Assembly (NCBI GenBank): GCA_910585275.1
Contig: CAJUCW010000008.1
Location: forward strand, 1 to 64,000
Reading direction: 5' to 3'
Origin: an uncultured Muribaculaceae bacterium
Lineage (GTDB): Bacteria; Bacteroidota; Bacteroidia; Bacteroidales; Muribaculaceae
Length of the DNA: 64,000 nucleotides
The translations under genes were made by a program, and so were the position numbers. Positions within the stretch are counted from its first letter, which is position 1; each line of letters opens with the position of its first letter. Shown one piece after another: positions 18,717 to 31,300 of this stretch. Under the pieces are notes generated by a model. The model was given only the letters and a program-made list of their open reading frames with translations, was not told the origin of the DNA and ran no database searches.

Positions 18717-18756
18717 AAAAGAAAATACGATAGCGTTCGCCATGAATGCTATCGTA
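18717..18756 (-). terminator. Terminator of the U32/smpB operon
   Basis: On the minus strand a 9-bp stem (TACGATAGC / GCTATCGTA, 18756-18748 with 18734-18726) is followed by a U-rich run (TTTTCTTTTT). It lies about 30 bases after the U32 stop. Confidence 0.75.
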
Positions 18757-18784
18757 CAAATATACTGACGTTATCGTCCAAACC

Positions 18785-20554
18785 TCACTGTGTCAGCACT
18801 TCCATCTCGCAGTCTGCACAGTTAAAATGGAGCCTGAAATGCCTGTTGCCGCTACATATTGCCAATGGTTCTTCAAAACGTCCTCTCTCCAATCGCTTGC
18901 ACATTCCGAGTTCTCGGAGTATGCAATGCCTTGTAGTCATAACTACTGTCCCCTTCTTCCGATTTTGGTTCGAGGTTTCCATTGCGGTTTCTACGCTTTT
19001 CACACCATGGCTCAAATAAAAAGATTCTGCCAAAGAATTTGCCACATTTTCACGGAAATCGAGCTTTTTCAACGGATAGTTCGCCGCCATATCTTCCGGA
19101 CGTCGATAGGCGTAGCCGTAGGTGGCAACGTTCCCTTTATCAAGCATATCCACAAGTTCACGGCGTAGCGAAGCCAGCTCCGAGCGCGGGATAAACACCA
19201 TGGGGTCGAGCGTGCTTTGGAATGAAGAAAGTGAATAAACTGTATTACCTAATTTCCCGAATTCGCTTTTATAGTCCATGGGGCTCCTTGCGCGGTCTCT
19301 TGTCACATCCAAAGGAAGACGCACTTCCACTCCCCTTTCATCATGTGCCGTCACTCCGGTGTCGTCAATGCTGACATGGAGGGCGAGCTTCCTGTCTGCG
19401 GAATCTTTTGCCATGAGTTTTTGCCAATCTACGTCGAAAGTCCTATGGATGATTGAATCCCTCGGGATAATGACTTTCCTTCCCGTGATAATCCTGCCGT
19501 TATCCACTTTATTGACATTGACGCCTTGGTATTGGTTGTCATGGTCGAAGAAACTGATGCCGTCGCCGTTATGCAGCTCTTTAATGTCTTTTATCTCCTC
19601 TCCCATCGATTTGGGAGTATCGAGAGAAGCGATTGAATCCGGACGACGCTTCGAAAGGAAATAGTCTGTAAAACCTCTGTTGAAACTTTTGTCGGGTTTC
19701 GGCATGAATATCCTTTTCACTTTCCCAAAAGAGCTTCTGCTGTATTCGTCGCCATGTGTGGCAATGTATTCGTCAAGCAGTATGCTGTAGTGGGAGGTGA
19801 TGTTCTTTACATAGTCCGCTTCCTTCAGGCGTCCTTCTATTTTGAACGAACTGACACCGGCTTCTATAAGATCCGGGAGCTTGTCCGTGGCATTGAAGTC
19901 GCGCAACGACAGCAGGTGTTTGTCTTTTGCCAGAATCTTTCCCGTGTTGTCTTTCAGAGTGAACGGCAACCTGCATATCTGGGCGCATTCCCCACGGTTT
20001 GCGCTTCTTCCGGTGGTAGCGCAGCTTGCATGGCACTTTCCCGAATAGCTTACGCACAACGCCCCGTGTATGAAACACTCCACAGGTATATCTACGCAGG
20101 CGGTTATTGCCTTTATCTCAGGCAGTGTCAATTCCCTTGCAAGCACGAGCTGCGAGAATCCCACGTCTTGAAGAAATTTTGCTTTTTCAGGAGTGCGGAT
20201 GTCACACTGCGTGCTGGCATGGAGTGCAATGGGGGGAAGGTCAAGACGAAGCAGCGACATGTCCTGCACAATCAGCGCGTCAACGCCGATTCTGTAAAGG
20301 TCGCGACATAATCTCTCAACCTTCGCAAGTTCGTTTTCATACACTATTGTGTTGACCGTGACATAAACCCGTGCGCGAAAATTGTGCGCATAATCAACCA
20401 CTCGGGAAATATCATCGATAGAGTTGGCGGCCGCCTTGCGTGCTCCGTGGCTCGACGCACCGATATACACGGCATCCGCGCCATGTTTTATGGCATCGAT
20501 GGCTATGTCAGCGTTCGACGCCGGCGCCAGCAGTTCAAGATTGCGCTTTTTCAT
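18785..20554 (-). CDS. U32-family peptidase-like protein, RlhA-like
   Basis: A 589-aa cytoplasmic protein. It opens with LELLAPASNADIAIDAIKHGADAVYIG, the U32 TIM-barrel start, and has the U32 signature cysteine cluster GKCHASCATTGRSANRGECAQICRLP. A collagenase-like (DUF3656-type) domain follows (about residues 300-450), and the C-terminus has more cysteines (RHCILRELGMC, FNCADCEM). Such long U32 proteins with a second domain resemble E. coli RlhA (23S rRNA cytidine hydroxylation) more than true proteases, and the cysteines probably hold an iron-sulfur cluster. The rRNA role fits its place 14 bases after smpB but is an inference. Confidence 0.85.
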   Translation of the reverse strand: MKKRNLELLAPASNADIAIDAIKHGADAVYIGASSHGARKAAANSIDDISRVVDYAHNFRARVYVTVNTIVYENELAKVERLCRDLYRIGVDALIVQDMSLLRLDLPPIALHASTQCDIRTPEKAKFLQDVGFSQLVLARELTLPEIKAITACVDIPVECFIHGALCVSYSGKCHASCATTGRSANRGECAQICRLPFTLKDNTGKILAKDKHLLSLRDFNATDKLPDLIEAGVSSFKIEGRLKEADYVKNITSHYSILLDEYIATHGDEYSRSSFGKVKRIFMPKPDKSFNRGFTDYFLSKRRPDSIASLDTPKSMGEEIKDIKELHNGDGISFFDHDNQYQGVNVNKVDNGRIITGRKVIIPRDSIIHRTFDVDWQKLMAKDSADRKLALHVSIDDTGVTAHDERGVEVRLPLDVTRDRARSPMDYKSEFGKLGNTVYSLSSFQSTLDPMVFIPRSELASLRRELVDMLDKGNVATYGYAYRRPEDMAANYPLKKLDFRENVANSLAESFYLSHGVKSVETAMETSNQNRKKGTVVMTTRHCILRELGMCKRLERGRFEEPLAICSGNRHFRLHFNCADCEMEVLTQ

Positions 20555-20568
20555 TTCCGCAGACTCTT

Positions 20569-21021
20569 CTATTTCTTAAACATCCGGTCGATGTCGCGAC
20601 GGTCTTCTCGCTCCTTGATGCTCTGGCGCTTGTCGTATTCCTTCTTACCTTTGCCTATTCCAATCACAATCTTGGCAAAACCTTTATCGCTGATAAAAAT
20701 TCTGAGAGGCACGATTGTAAAACCTGCGTCGCTGCTTTGTTTCTCGATTTTTGCAATCTCTTTTTTAGAAAGCAGGAGTTTTCTGTCGCGTCTCGCCACA
20801 TGGTTGTTATACGACCCATAGAAATACTCCGACACATGCATTCCTTTCACCCATACTTCGCCTCTGTCAACCACACAATAACTATCGTTGAGATTGGCTT
20901 TGCCTTCCCTTATCGACTTGATTTCAGTCCCGGTAAGCACCATTCCGGCTGTGTAGGTGTCGCCAATTTCATAATTGAAAGTGGCTTTCCTGTTTTTTAT
21001 ATTTACTTGACTTGCTTTCAT
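20569..21021 (-). CDS. smpB: SsrA-binding protein SmpB
   Basis: The 150-aa partner of tmRNA in ribosome rescue. Visible family features are IKNRKATFNYEI at the N-terminus, GMVLTGTEIKSIREGKANLNDSY, RRDRKLLLSKKEI and the basic C-terminal tail (KGKKEYDKRQSIKEREDRRDIDRMFKK) that enters the ribosomal A site. It sits between the Yip1-like gene (45-base gap) and the U32 gene (14-base gap) in one minus-strand operon. No ssrA gene was recognised in this window. Confidence 0.96.
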   Translation of the reverse strand: MKASQVNIKNRKATFNYEIGDTYTAGMVLTGTEIKSIREGKANLNDSYCVVDRGEVWVKGMHVSEYFYGSYNNHVARRDRKLLLSKKEIAKIEKQSSDAGFTIVPLRIFISDKGFAKIVIGIGKGKKEYDKRQSIKEREDRRDIDRMFKK

Positions 21022-21066
21022 CTTTACTCTTTTATTGAATGTAAGATCTCCCTCAAATTGTCAGAA

Positions 21067-21852
21067 CTATGAAAGAATCTTTTTCAACAACCAATCCAAC
21101 ACACAGGGCACTCCGACAATGAGAAGGCACATTATGGCAGTGCATGAAATTTGTTTGTTTTCGGGAAATCTGAAGAATCTTACTCCGCGGCATATCACAT
21201 ATATAGTCCAAAGAGGGAGAAATATCAAGGCTGCCCACAACATTGGAAAAATATCGAGAACCGCAAAAAACAGACACAATGTAGAAAGGGATATTATTAC
21301 AAAAACCTTTCCAAATTCCGACTTCACGGATTCCTTGGCGCGTACGGGCATCAAAAGATTCAATAAGATAATGATGCAGAAATAGCCGAAGAAAAAAGAA
21401 ACAAATGCGGATACGGCATCTACAACCACCTCGTTAAGCCCCACGCGGGGAGTATGTATAAATTCCGCGAACTTACTTACTGCCAAAATGGCAAGCAGGG
21501 GGTAATAACACCCTTTCTGACACTCTTCAATAGTAAGCTTGTATCTTCTGATTGATTTCCATCCCTCGATAGGATTGAAAAGCACCTTAAGCATCATCAG
21601 AAACGCCGACTTGTCTCTTTTGCCGTTTTCGTCCGAAGATTTTTCATCGTCCACCCTTTCGGCCTGCGAATAGTTTGGTCCCGATTGGTCAAGATGTGAA
21701 TAATCAGGCTCTTCTACAGAAACGAATTCTTCACCTTCGGTTTTTGGAAACTCTTCGGAAGTTGATGTGTCTCGCGCGTCATCTTCTTCCATATATACGT
21801 AGATGTTGTCGTCTTCCTGTTCTTCAAATATTTTGCTTTTTTTGTCTTCCAT
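21067..21852 (-). CDS. Yip1-like membrane protein
   Basis: A protein of about 261 aa. The N-terminal 90 residues are very acidic and Ser-rich (EEDDARDTSTSEEF) and cytoplasmic. From about residue 105 (LFNPIEGWKSIRRYKLTIEE) there are five hydrophobic helices in the pattern of Yip1/DUF1282 proteins. Function unknown. I place the start at the ATG at 21852, not the in-frame TTG at 21861, because a full promoter lies immediately upstream and its -7 box covers 21859-21866; the TTG would lie inside the promoter. Transcription should begin at or next to the ATG, so the message is almost leaderless. First gene of the operon with smpB and the U32 gene. Confidence 0.75.
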   Translation of the reverse strand: MEDKKSKIFEEQEDDNIYVYMEEDDARDTSTSEEFPKTEGEEFVSVEEPDYSHLDQSGPNYSQAERVDDEKSSDENGKRDKSAFLMMLKVLFNPIEGWKSIRRYKLTIEECQKGCYYPLLAILAVSKFAEFIHTPRVGLNEVVVDAVSAFVSFFFGYFCIIILLNLLMPVRAKESVKSEFGKVFVIISLSTLCLFFAVLDIFPMLWAALIFLPLWTIYVICRGVRFFRFPENKQISCTAIMCLLIVGVPCVLDWLLKKILS

Positions 21853-21858
21853 AATATG

Positions 21859-21890
21859 CAAAGTTAAGGAATTCCCGCCAACTATGCAAA
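21859..21890 (-). promoter_or_regulatory. Promoter of the Yip1-like/smpB/U32 operon (TTTG-N20-TAACTTTG)
   Basis: The minus strand has TTTG (21890-21887), 20 bases, then TAACTTTG (21866-21859), six bases before ATG. The -33 box overlaps the end of the mutase terminator. Confidence 0.8.
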
Positions 21891-21931
21891 AAGAAACGGT
21901 GCCTTCCGTTTGAACGGCACCGTTTCTTTTT
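21888..21931 (-). terminator. Terminator of the methylmalonyl-CoA mutase operon
   Basis: A 16-bp stem built on GAAACGGTGCC / GGCACCGTTTC with a 12-base loop, flanked by A/T runs on both sides. It starts 18 bases after the large-subunit stop and ends in a U-run on the minus strand. Confidence 0.88.
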
Positions 21932-21948
21932 TATAATGCGTTGATTTA

Positions 21949-24099
<2,151 letters not shown>

Positions 24100-24101
24100 T
24101 T

Positions 24102-25958
24102 TCAGTTAAGGAGTTTTGCATTAAACTTGATGAGGGTGTCAAGCACGTTCACCCTTACGTGGATAAAGTCTTCGATGCCGGCGGCTTTGAGTTCTTCCAT
24201 GCATGCGGGTGCGCCTGCCACTACGAACATTGCCCTTCCGGCAAGTTCCTTGAACGCTTCGGGTGCGAATTCCGCATATTCGTCGTCGCTTGAGCAGAGC
24301 ACCACGATGTCGGCACCTTTCTCAATGGCGGCGTCAACACCTTCCTTCACGCTCTTGAAGCCGATGTTGTCGATGATTTCATAGCCTGCGCATCCGAAGA
24401 AGTTCGAAGAGAACTGTGCCCTTGCCAGACGCATGGCGAGATTACCAATGGTGAGCATAAATACTTTCGGACGCTTGCCGCTCCTTTCAGTGTCAAGGCG
24501 AAGCTGTTCGAACTGGCTTGCAGCACGGTCGAACACGAGAGATTCCACAGCACCGTCTGCCGCCTCCTGGCTGCATCCGCAAGAGCAGGCGCATGCTTCG
24601 TTCTCGATTTTGTCGAGAGCCTTCTCGTTGAAGTTGGGATACTGGTTTGTACCGAGAAGAATCTCCTTGCGGCGAGCCACGTCGGTATGACGTTTCACTC
24701 CCGATTCGTTGACGCTCTTCTGCACCTCCCCTTTCTTCAGGAGTGCATAGAAACCGCCTTCGTCTTCCACTTTGTTGAAGAGTTCCCAAGCCACCTTTGC
24801 GATGGAAGCCGTGAGGTTCTCGATATAATATGAGCCGCCGGCCGGGTCAACCACCTTGTCGAGATGGCTCTCCTCGCGGAGAAGAAGCTGCTGGTTGCGG
24901 GCGATGCGCTCGCTGAACTCGTCGGGTTTCTTATATTGGAGGTCGAAAGGAAGGGTCTCGATTGAATCGACGCCTGCGAGAGCCGCGCTCATGGTTTCGG
25001 TCATTGAGCGGAGAAGGTTCACGTGTGCGTCATATATTGTCTGGTTGAACTGGCTCGTAACGGCATGCACCTTCATCTTGCAGCATTCGTCGTCAGCACC
25101 ATAGGCCTTCACGATTTCAGCCCAGAGCATACGTGCGGCGCGGAATTTGGCAAGTTCCATGAAATAATTCGAAGAAATACCCATGTTGAACTTGATTCTT
25201 CCGGCAGCCTCGCAGGCAGAAAGTCCGGCTTCGGTGAGAAGGGTCATCCATTCTGCACCCCATGCCAATGCGTAGCCCAATTCCTGGGTGATATAGGCGC
25301 CGGCATTGTTGAGCATATAGGAATCTACTGCAAAGCAAGCGAGTCCGGGCACGTCTTTGACGGTGGCATACATAGCCACGGCTTCTGCCTTGATGTCGCG
25401 CGGGAAATCGATGCCATGGCGGAGAAGACGCTTGAAGGGATTGAAAGCTATCGAACCCTTGAATTCTTTCTCAACGCCTTTCGATTTGAGGAAATCCACA
25501 AAGATGCGTGCAATCTCCACTGCCTTACCCATGCAGCAAGACACGTTTACCTCAACCTTGGCAAGGTCGATGTTTTTAAACATTACTTCCAGGTCTTCTG
25601 CGGTCACCTCTCTGCCGAGTTTAACTCCGAGTGAATCCACGCCTCTGTCGAGAATGTGGAGGGCCTCGCGGTTGATGTCGGCGGGAGTCTCACCCTCTAC
25701 CTGCTGGCGTATGAGCCAGTTGTTGGAATCTTTAGTGCCTCTCACGTAGGGGAACTGTCCGGGCACTGTCCCGATATGGGGAAGGTCCTTGACGTCGCTC
25801 CTGCGGTAGAAAGGCTGCACGTTGAATCCCTCGTTGGTGCGCCACACGAGTTTCTTGTTGAAATCGGCGCCCTTGAGATCGACATTGATTTTTGCCACCC
25901 AGTCTTCTGTGGAGACAGGCTGGAACATGTCGAATAGTCTTTCTTGGTTAGTTGCCAT
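24102..25958 (-). CDS. mutA: Methylmalonyl-CoA mutase, small subunit
   Basis: The non-catalytic partner (618 aa) of the heterodimeric mutase. It has the mutase barrel (FDMFQPVSTEDWVAKINVDLKGADF start; FKNIDLAKVEVNVSCCMGKAVEIARIF; AGGSYYIENLT) but its cobalamin-like domain near the C-terminus lacks the DxHxxG histidine (SGKRPKVFMLTIGNLAMRLARAQF), as expected for the small subunit. A Cys-rich stretch ACACSCGCSQEA at about residues 468-479 is a linker oddity also seen in some Bacteroidetes homologues. A promoter lies about 170 bases upstream. Confidence 0.95.
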   Translation of the reverse strand: MATNQERLFDMFQPVSTEDWVAKINVDLKGADFNKKLVWRTNEGFNVQPFYRRSDVKDLPHIGTVPGQFPYVRGTKDSNNWLIRQQVEGETPADINREALHILDRGVDSLGVKLGREVTAEDLEVMFKNIDLAKVEVNVSCCMGKAVEIARIFVDFLKSKGVEKEFKGSIAFNPFKRLLRHGIDFPRDIKAEAVAMYATVKDVPGLACFAVDSYMLNNAGAYITQELGYALAWGAEWMTLLTEAGLSACEAAGRIKFNMGISSNYFMELAKFRAARMLWAEIVKAYGADDECCKMKVHAVTSQFNQTIYDAHVNLLRSMTETMSAALAGVDSIETLPFDLQYKKPDEFSERIARNQQLLLREESHLDKVVDPAGGSYYIENLTASIAKVAWELFNKVEDEGGFYALLKKGEVQKSVNESGVKRHTDVARRKEILLGTNQYPNFNEKALDKIENEACACSCGCSQEAADGAVESLVFDRAASQFEQLRLDTERSGKRPKVFMLTIGNLAMRLARAQFSSNFFGCAGYEIIDNIGFKSVKEGVDAAIEKGADIVVLCSSDDEYAEFAPEAFKELAGRAMFVVAGAPACMEELKAAGIEDFIHVRVNVLDTLIKFNAKLLN

Positions 25959-26124
25959 AAATAGTTACAGCTTTATGATATGATATAGAAAATTTAATTG
26001 TCTTTATTCGATTGAAAGCGGACGTAAAGCCACGCCTCTCGGTTTATTTTGCGGAAATTGGATGGTTCATTCACTTTTTCGTCCTTGAGTCTTTCAGGTT
26101 GTCGCCATGTTGTTTCCACAGATG

Positions 26125-26156
26125 CAAATTTAGATATTAACTTTGAATTAAAGAAA
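26125..26156 (-). promoter_or_regulatory. Promoter of the methylmalonyl-CoA mutase operon (TTTC-N20-TAAATTTG)
   Basis: The minus strand has TTTC (26156-26153), 20 bases and TAAATTTG (26132-26125). The -33 box is one base off consensus. The predicted leader of about 160 bases was checked for a cobalamin riboswitch; none was recognised. Confidence 0.65.
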
Positions 26157-26160
26157 TTTT

Positions 26161-26484
26161 TCACCAATTTTTTAATCCGCCGTCAATCCAGTTCCTCAAT
26201 TCTTCGTTGCTCACATCATTTATAAGAAGCCCTTACCTCCATTTTATTCCGGGATAAGCCCAGCCAAGCTCCTTCTCGCAGTTATGGATGTTGCTCCCTC
26301 CCGAGGTCATGAACGGGATGACGGTCTTCCCTTTCAAGCCGGCAGCCGCCCGCGTCGTGCCTGTAGCTGAAAAATACGCCACCAACACATCTGGAGCCGC
26401 TTCTGCGTTACCTTCCGAATTTTGCGACTTGCTGCCGCCACACGATGCAAGGGTCAAAAGAGCCACAACGCACACTGCCATCAA
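26161..26484 (-). pseudogene. Flavodoxin-like lipoprotein, internally deleted
   Basis: The N-terminus is a lipoprotein signal (VVALLTLASCGG) followed by VLVAYFSATGTTRA, the FMN-phosphate loop of flavodoxins. The sequence then jumps to LKGKTVIPFMTSGGSNIHNCEKELG, which belongs near the end of the fold, so roughly 100 residues are missing. A TAA at 26233-26235 interrupts the last part, after which the same frame continues as GLLINDVSNEELRNWI to a TGA at 26161-26163. The original start is also unclear: the nearest ATG upstream is out of frame. With the flavin domain gone it cannot work as a flavodoxin. Confidence 0.75.
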
Positions 26485-26599
26485 TTTCTTTCCTTCATAA
26501 TTTATATTCTAATAATTTATTTTTTCTAATAAGATTCAAGATTTTGCAATGCATTCTCTTTGATTTTAAAAGACTGAGACCTTCTATTTCGGATGTTAT

Positions 26600-27763
26600 C
26601 TATAAGCTCTTTAATCTGTATCTTTGAGCCGGATGAGTAGGTTGATTTGGATATTCCTGTATCAATTCCCCATCGTTCAACATCTTTTTTAATATTTCGC
26701 GTATATATGTAGGATGTCTTCCGATTTTTAATGATATTTCTTTAGCCGATTTCCATTGTCTGCAACATATTCTAATCATTGCTTTGGCATTGTCATCTTG
26801 TGCAATTATATTCTCTTTTAAAGAACTTGCAAGGTCGGAGCTTGCAAGGTCGGAGCTTGCAAGCTGATTATTCATAACTTCTTCATTTATAGGGTTGAAT
26901 CTTGCAAGATTGGAATCTGCGATATAATCTTTATTCAAACGATAGACAGTTCCTCTTCCAAGTCCGTAGGCAATTAGCATATTGTTCTTACACATTTTCT
27001 TAAGTGTTTTTGTCAAATCACTTGGATGCAAATCAAGAATACCTTGCAAGCTTGAATTTGATATATCTTCTTCGCTAAGAGCAAGTGCAAGAATTGTCAA
27101 TTCATTATGTGGAAGGTCGGAAACGGATTCTCCATATATTTTTTTTAGTGAGTCAATAGTGAAATCAGAAAATAAGGACTCCAATGGCAAGAAGAGTTCA
27201 ACCATATCAGGATGACTTTTTTCGATGACATAAGGTCTGCGCCATTTTGCAAATTTCCAGCCCTTAAGAATTTTGTCAACCCCACTGCCGGCTTTATCAG
27301 AACGACCAATAAGTCCGAACATTTTTTGGAGCGAAGGATTTCGACATTCGCTATGTCCTCCCTCATAATATTGGGGAATAGATATGAGAAGTGTTCCGGG
27401 GTTTCGCAAAACAATACTTGCCACACGCTTTTCAATTACAAGCCGAGGAGAGCGATTATAGCTTGAATGAACACAAAAATTTATAAAAGCCTCTCGTATT
27501 GCCTCATGAGTCGGAGTTTCCTCCTGTCGTTCATCACCTTTGAGAATAAAAGGTTTGGGGATAAAAGAATGAAGCTTTGGAAGAACTCGCCTATAAAATT
27601 GGAAAAGATTACATTCCCATGTTCCATCAGGATATAGTCGGTCAGCCCATCTCGTTTTACTTGTGTCAACCGGTATTTCCCGATAATCAAGCATAAAATC
27701 CGGCAGACATGCGGGGTCGGTTATCGCCTCTGTTTTTCCAAACATAAGAATTCCCGCAAGGGT
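26600..27763 (-). pseudogene. AlbA_2-family regulator (RecG-like), N-terminus missing
   Basis: The frame opens after a TAG at 27764-27766 with TLAGILMFGKTEAI, a motif that in full-length AlbA_2/Schlafen-type regulators lies in the middle of the protein. It continues with DFMLDYREIPVD, EETPTHEAIREAFINFCVH (ATPase-like part), GSGVDKILKGW, and a C-terminal winged-helix region. The N-terminal DNA-binding AlbA_2 domain (about 200 residues) is absent from the sequence upstream, so this is a 5'-truncated remnant, though an ATG at 27745 leaves a 381-codon frame. Residues near LASSDLASSDLASSLKE come from a 15-bp tandem repeat at 26826-26863. Confidence 0.7.
26826..26863. repeat. 15-bp tandem repeat CTTGCAAGGTCGGAG, 2.5 copies
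   Basis: Two exact copies plus CTTGCAAG lie inside the AlbA_2 remnant and encode LASSD repeats. The unit length keeps the frame, so copy number changes would add or remove five residues. Confidence 0.85.
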
Positions 27764-27775
27764 CTATGTTTCAGT

Positions 27776-28369
27776 AAAGAGCGAGTTATGTCAACCGGCA
27801 ACCGCGAAATTACAAAATTATTCTCTTTATTACATATACTGTGTGTTGGAATTATTTTTACTGTGTGTTAGATTTTTCAATTATTTATAACGTTTTGGTT
27901 CATTAAGGTGTATTTTCTTCTGGGAGTTGGGAAATATGTTGTGCGGCAGAAGAGTTTGCATTCTAAGAAAAATATTTATAATTTTGCACACGAACCCGCA
28001 ATATGTGGTGCCTCGGAGGAGGATTGACACCGGGTGTTGGGAGGTTCGTTTAAATACGAAAGGCGTTTACCTGACGCTTTATTTCTTGGCTCTTCGAAAC
28101 GACCAATTTCTAAATCATAGTCAAGAGTGAAGCAATAGTAGATGCCCCTTGGGTACGTTTATGTATTTCCGGCTTATTTCCGTTCGAAATGGGTTGGGAT
28201 TGTTGCATACACTTACTTTGCGGGGTGATTCTGCCATTGCTCATTCTACTATGATGGGCTTTGGTCGGCCTCGAAGAGCGGAATGAGCAAGGTGTGGCTC
28301 CCGCTTTTCTTTTATATCAACCTGATATCGCCATTACGGAGTCGATGGCTGTGAAGCGAACGACCCGTC
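27776..28369. other. Intergenic stretch left of the restriction operon
   Basis: No gene is supported in these 594 bases. The only structure I see is an interrupted inverted repeat TTGCTCATTC / GAATGAGCAA (28237-28246 and 28281-28290, 34-base loop). The promoter of the restriction operon should lie here, but no full TTTG/TAnnTTTG pair was found. Confidence 0.35.
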
Positions 28370-31300
28370 GTGCAAACTCAACTAATTGATAATGTCAATC
28401 AGACTCTTCGCGATGATTTGATGAAAACCATCAAATCCGGGAGCCGTGTGTCCATTGCCGCAGCGAGTTTCTCGATTTATGCCTTCCAGGAACTTCGCAA
28501 GCAATTAGGCGATATTGACGAGTTGCGCTTCATCTTCACATCCCCCTCCTTCATTACCGAAAAAGGTGACAAACAACGACGGGAATTCTATATCCCTCGC
28601 CTTAACCGAGAACGAGACCTGTTCGGTTCCGAGTTTGAGATTAAGCTTCGCAACGAGTTGTCGCTGAAAGCTGTTGCCAAGGAATGTGCCGACTGGATTC
28701 GCCGGAAAGCCTGCTTCAAATCCAACCACACCAACGAAAACATGATGGGGTTCATCAATGTTGATGCAACCAACTATATGCCGATAACCGGATTCACTAC
28801 GGTTGACCTCGGATGCGAGCGCGGCAACAACGCCTATCAGTTCGTGCAACACACCGACACTCCCCTATCCCAATTCTATCTGAATCTATTCGACCAAATA
28901 TGGCAAGACAATGGAAAGTTGCAGGTGGTTACGGAAAAGGTGCTCGACAACATCACCAACGCTTATAAAGAGAATTCTCCGGAATTTATCTACTTCGTTA
29001 CGCTATATAATATCTTCAACGAATTTCTTGAAGACATTTCGGAGGATGTGCTTCCCAATGAGGCTACAGGGTTCAAGGAGTCCATTATTTGGAACAAGCT
29101 TTATAATTTCCAACGCGACGCCGCCCTCGCCATCATCAATAAACTCGAAAAATATAACGGCTGCATCCTTGCCGACTCCGTGGGTCTCGGTAAAACATAT
29201 ACTGCGCTTTCGGTTATCAAATATTATGAAAACCGAAATAAGTCCGTCCTTGTGCTTTGTCCGAAGAAATTGCACGACAACTGGGTGACATACCGCAGCA
29301 ACTATGTCAACAACCCGCTCGTTGCCGACAGGTTGCGTTATGACATCCTATACCATACCGACCTTTCGCGGCAATCGGGGAAAAGCAACGGGCTCGACCT
29401 CGAGCATGTCAACTGGGGGAACTACGACCTTGTCGTCATCGACGAAAGCCATAATTTCCGCAACGGCGGCAAAGTCACCACCGACGAAAACGATGACAAT
29501 CCCCGCGAAAACCGTTATCTCCGTTTGATGAACAAGGTGATCCGTGCCGGAGTCAAGACAAAGGTGCTGATGCTTTCCGCCACACCTGTCAACAACCGCT
29601 TCAACGACCTGCGCAACCAGCTTGCCCTCGCATACGAAGGCGACAGTTCGCAGATGGATGCGTTGCTGAATACATCAAGTTCCCTTGACGATATTTTCAG
29701 GCAGGCACAGGCAGCGTTCAACCGATGGTCGAAACTTCCCCCGGAAGAGCGTACAACGCCGACGCTGCTCGAAATGTTGAGCTTCGATTTCTTTGAGGTG
29801 CTCGACAGCGTCACCATCGCACGCTCCCGGAAGCATATAGAGCAATATTACGACACCGCCGACATCGGCAAATTTCCGCATCGTCTGAAACCGCTCTCCC
29901 GCGCCCCCAAACTCACCGACCTCCCGAAGGCGGTAAGTTTCAACGATATTTTCGTAAGCGTCAGCCAACTTAACCTGGCGATTTACACCCCGTCGGATTT
30001 CATTCTTCCAAGTAAACTTGAAAAGTATTCCGACCTCAGGGAAGACGGCAAATTCAGCAATCTTTCCCGAAGCGGAAGGGAACGTGGCATTCGCCAACTT
30101 ATGAGCATCAACCTGCTGAAACGTCTCGAAAGCTCCGTAAATTCTTTCCGCCTTACACTCGGAAGAATCAGGAAATATATAGAAGCTACGATTGCCGCCA
30201 TTGACGACCTTGCGGCAACCCGGCAGCCATCGATGGTATGCGATTACGACTTCTCATACGGTCTGGATTCCGACGAACAGGAGGATACGGTTTTTATCGG
30301 CAACAAAAAGACGAAAATCGCTTTGGAAGATATGGACTACGTGCAATGGCGCGGTTATCTTGCCAAAGACCTCGCTAACCTTAATATGTTGCTGTTCATG
30401 CTTGCCGACATCACTCCCAAACACGACAGTAAACTGCAGATGCTCATTAAGGACATCCGCAATAAGTTTGCCAAACCCATCAATGCCGGCAACAGGAAGG
30501 TTATCGTTTTTACCGCCTTCTCCGACACGGCCCAATACATCTACGACAACATCGCGCCCGTGGTTAAATCGCTCGGTTCCTACATCGGGCTGATAAGCGG
30601 CGACAATGTGGCGACATCCCTCCGCGACGTTTCACGAAGCGGCTACGATTTCAATAAAATCCTCACCCTCTTTTCGCCGGTATCTAAGGAGAAAGCCTCC
30701 CTCTATCCGAAACAGAATGAGGAAATCGACGTGCTCATCGCCACAGATTGTATCTCCGAGGGTCAGAATCTCCAGGATTGCGACTATCTCATCAATTATG
30801 ACATTCATTGGAATCCGGTGCGCATCATCCAACGCTTTGGTCGAATCGACCGTATCGGTTCGCGCAATGAGGTAATACAACTTGTCAACTACTGGCCCGA
30901 CATGGACCTTGACGATTACATCAATCTGAAGGGACGCGTGGAGGCTCGTATGAAAGTTTCGGTGCTCACTGCCACCGGCGACGACAATCCGATTTCCTTG
31001 GAAGAAAAGGGAGATCTCGAATATCGTCGCCAACAGTTGGAAAGGCTCAAAGAGGAAGTGGTCGATATCGAAGAGATGGGTACCGGGGTTTCGATTATGG
31101 ACCTCGGCCTTAACGAATTCCGACTTGACTTGCTCGACTATATAAAGCAGGGTCATGACATCGACCACACCCCGATGGGGCTTCACGCCCTTGTCGCCTC
31201 CGACAAGTATGCGCCTCCCGGAGTGATATTCGTTCTCAAAAACCGCAACAACGAAATCAACATCGACCGCAAGAACCGCCTCCATCCGTTTTATATGGTC

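Noticed and set aside
25959..26130. Cobalamin riboswitch in the mutase leader
   Set aside because: Looked for because the enzyme uses B12; no B12-box-like sequence or matching stems were recognised.
28420..28950. Active phospholipase-D-type nuclease at the helicase N-terminus
   Set aside because: The fold looks PLD-like but no HxK motif is visible.
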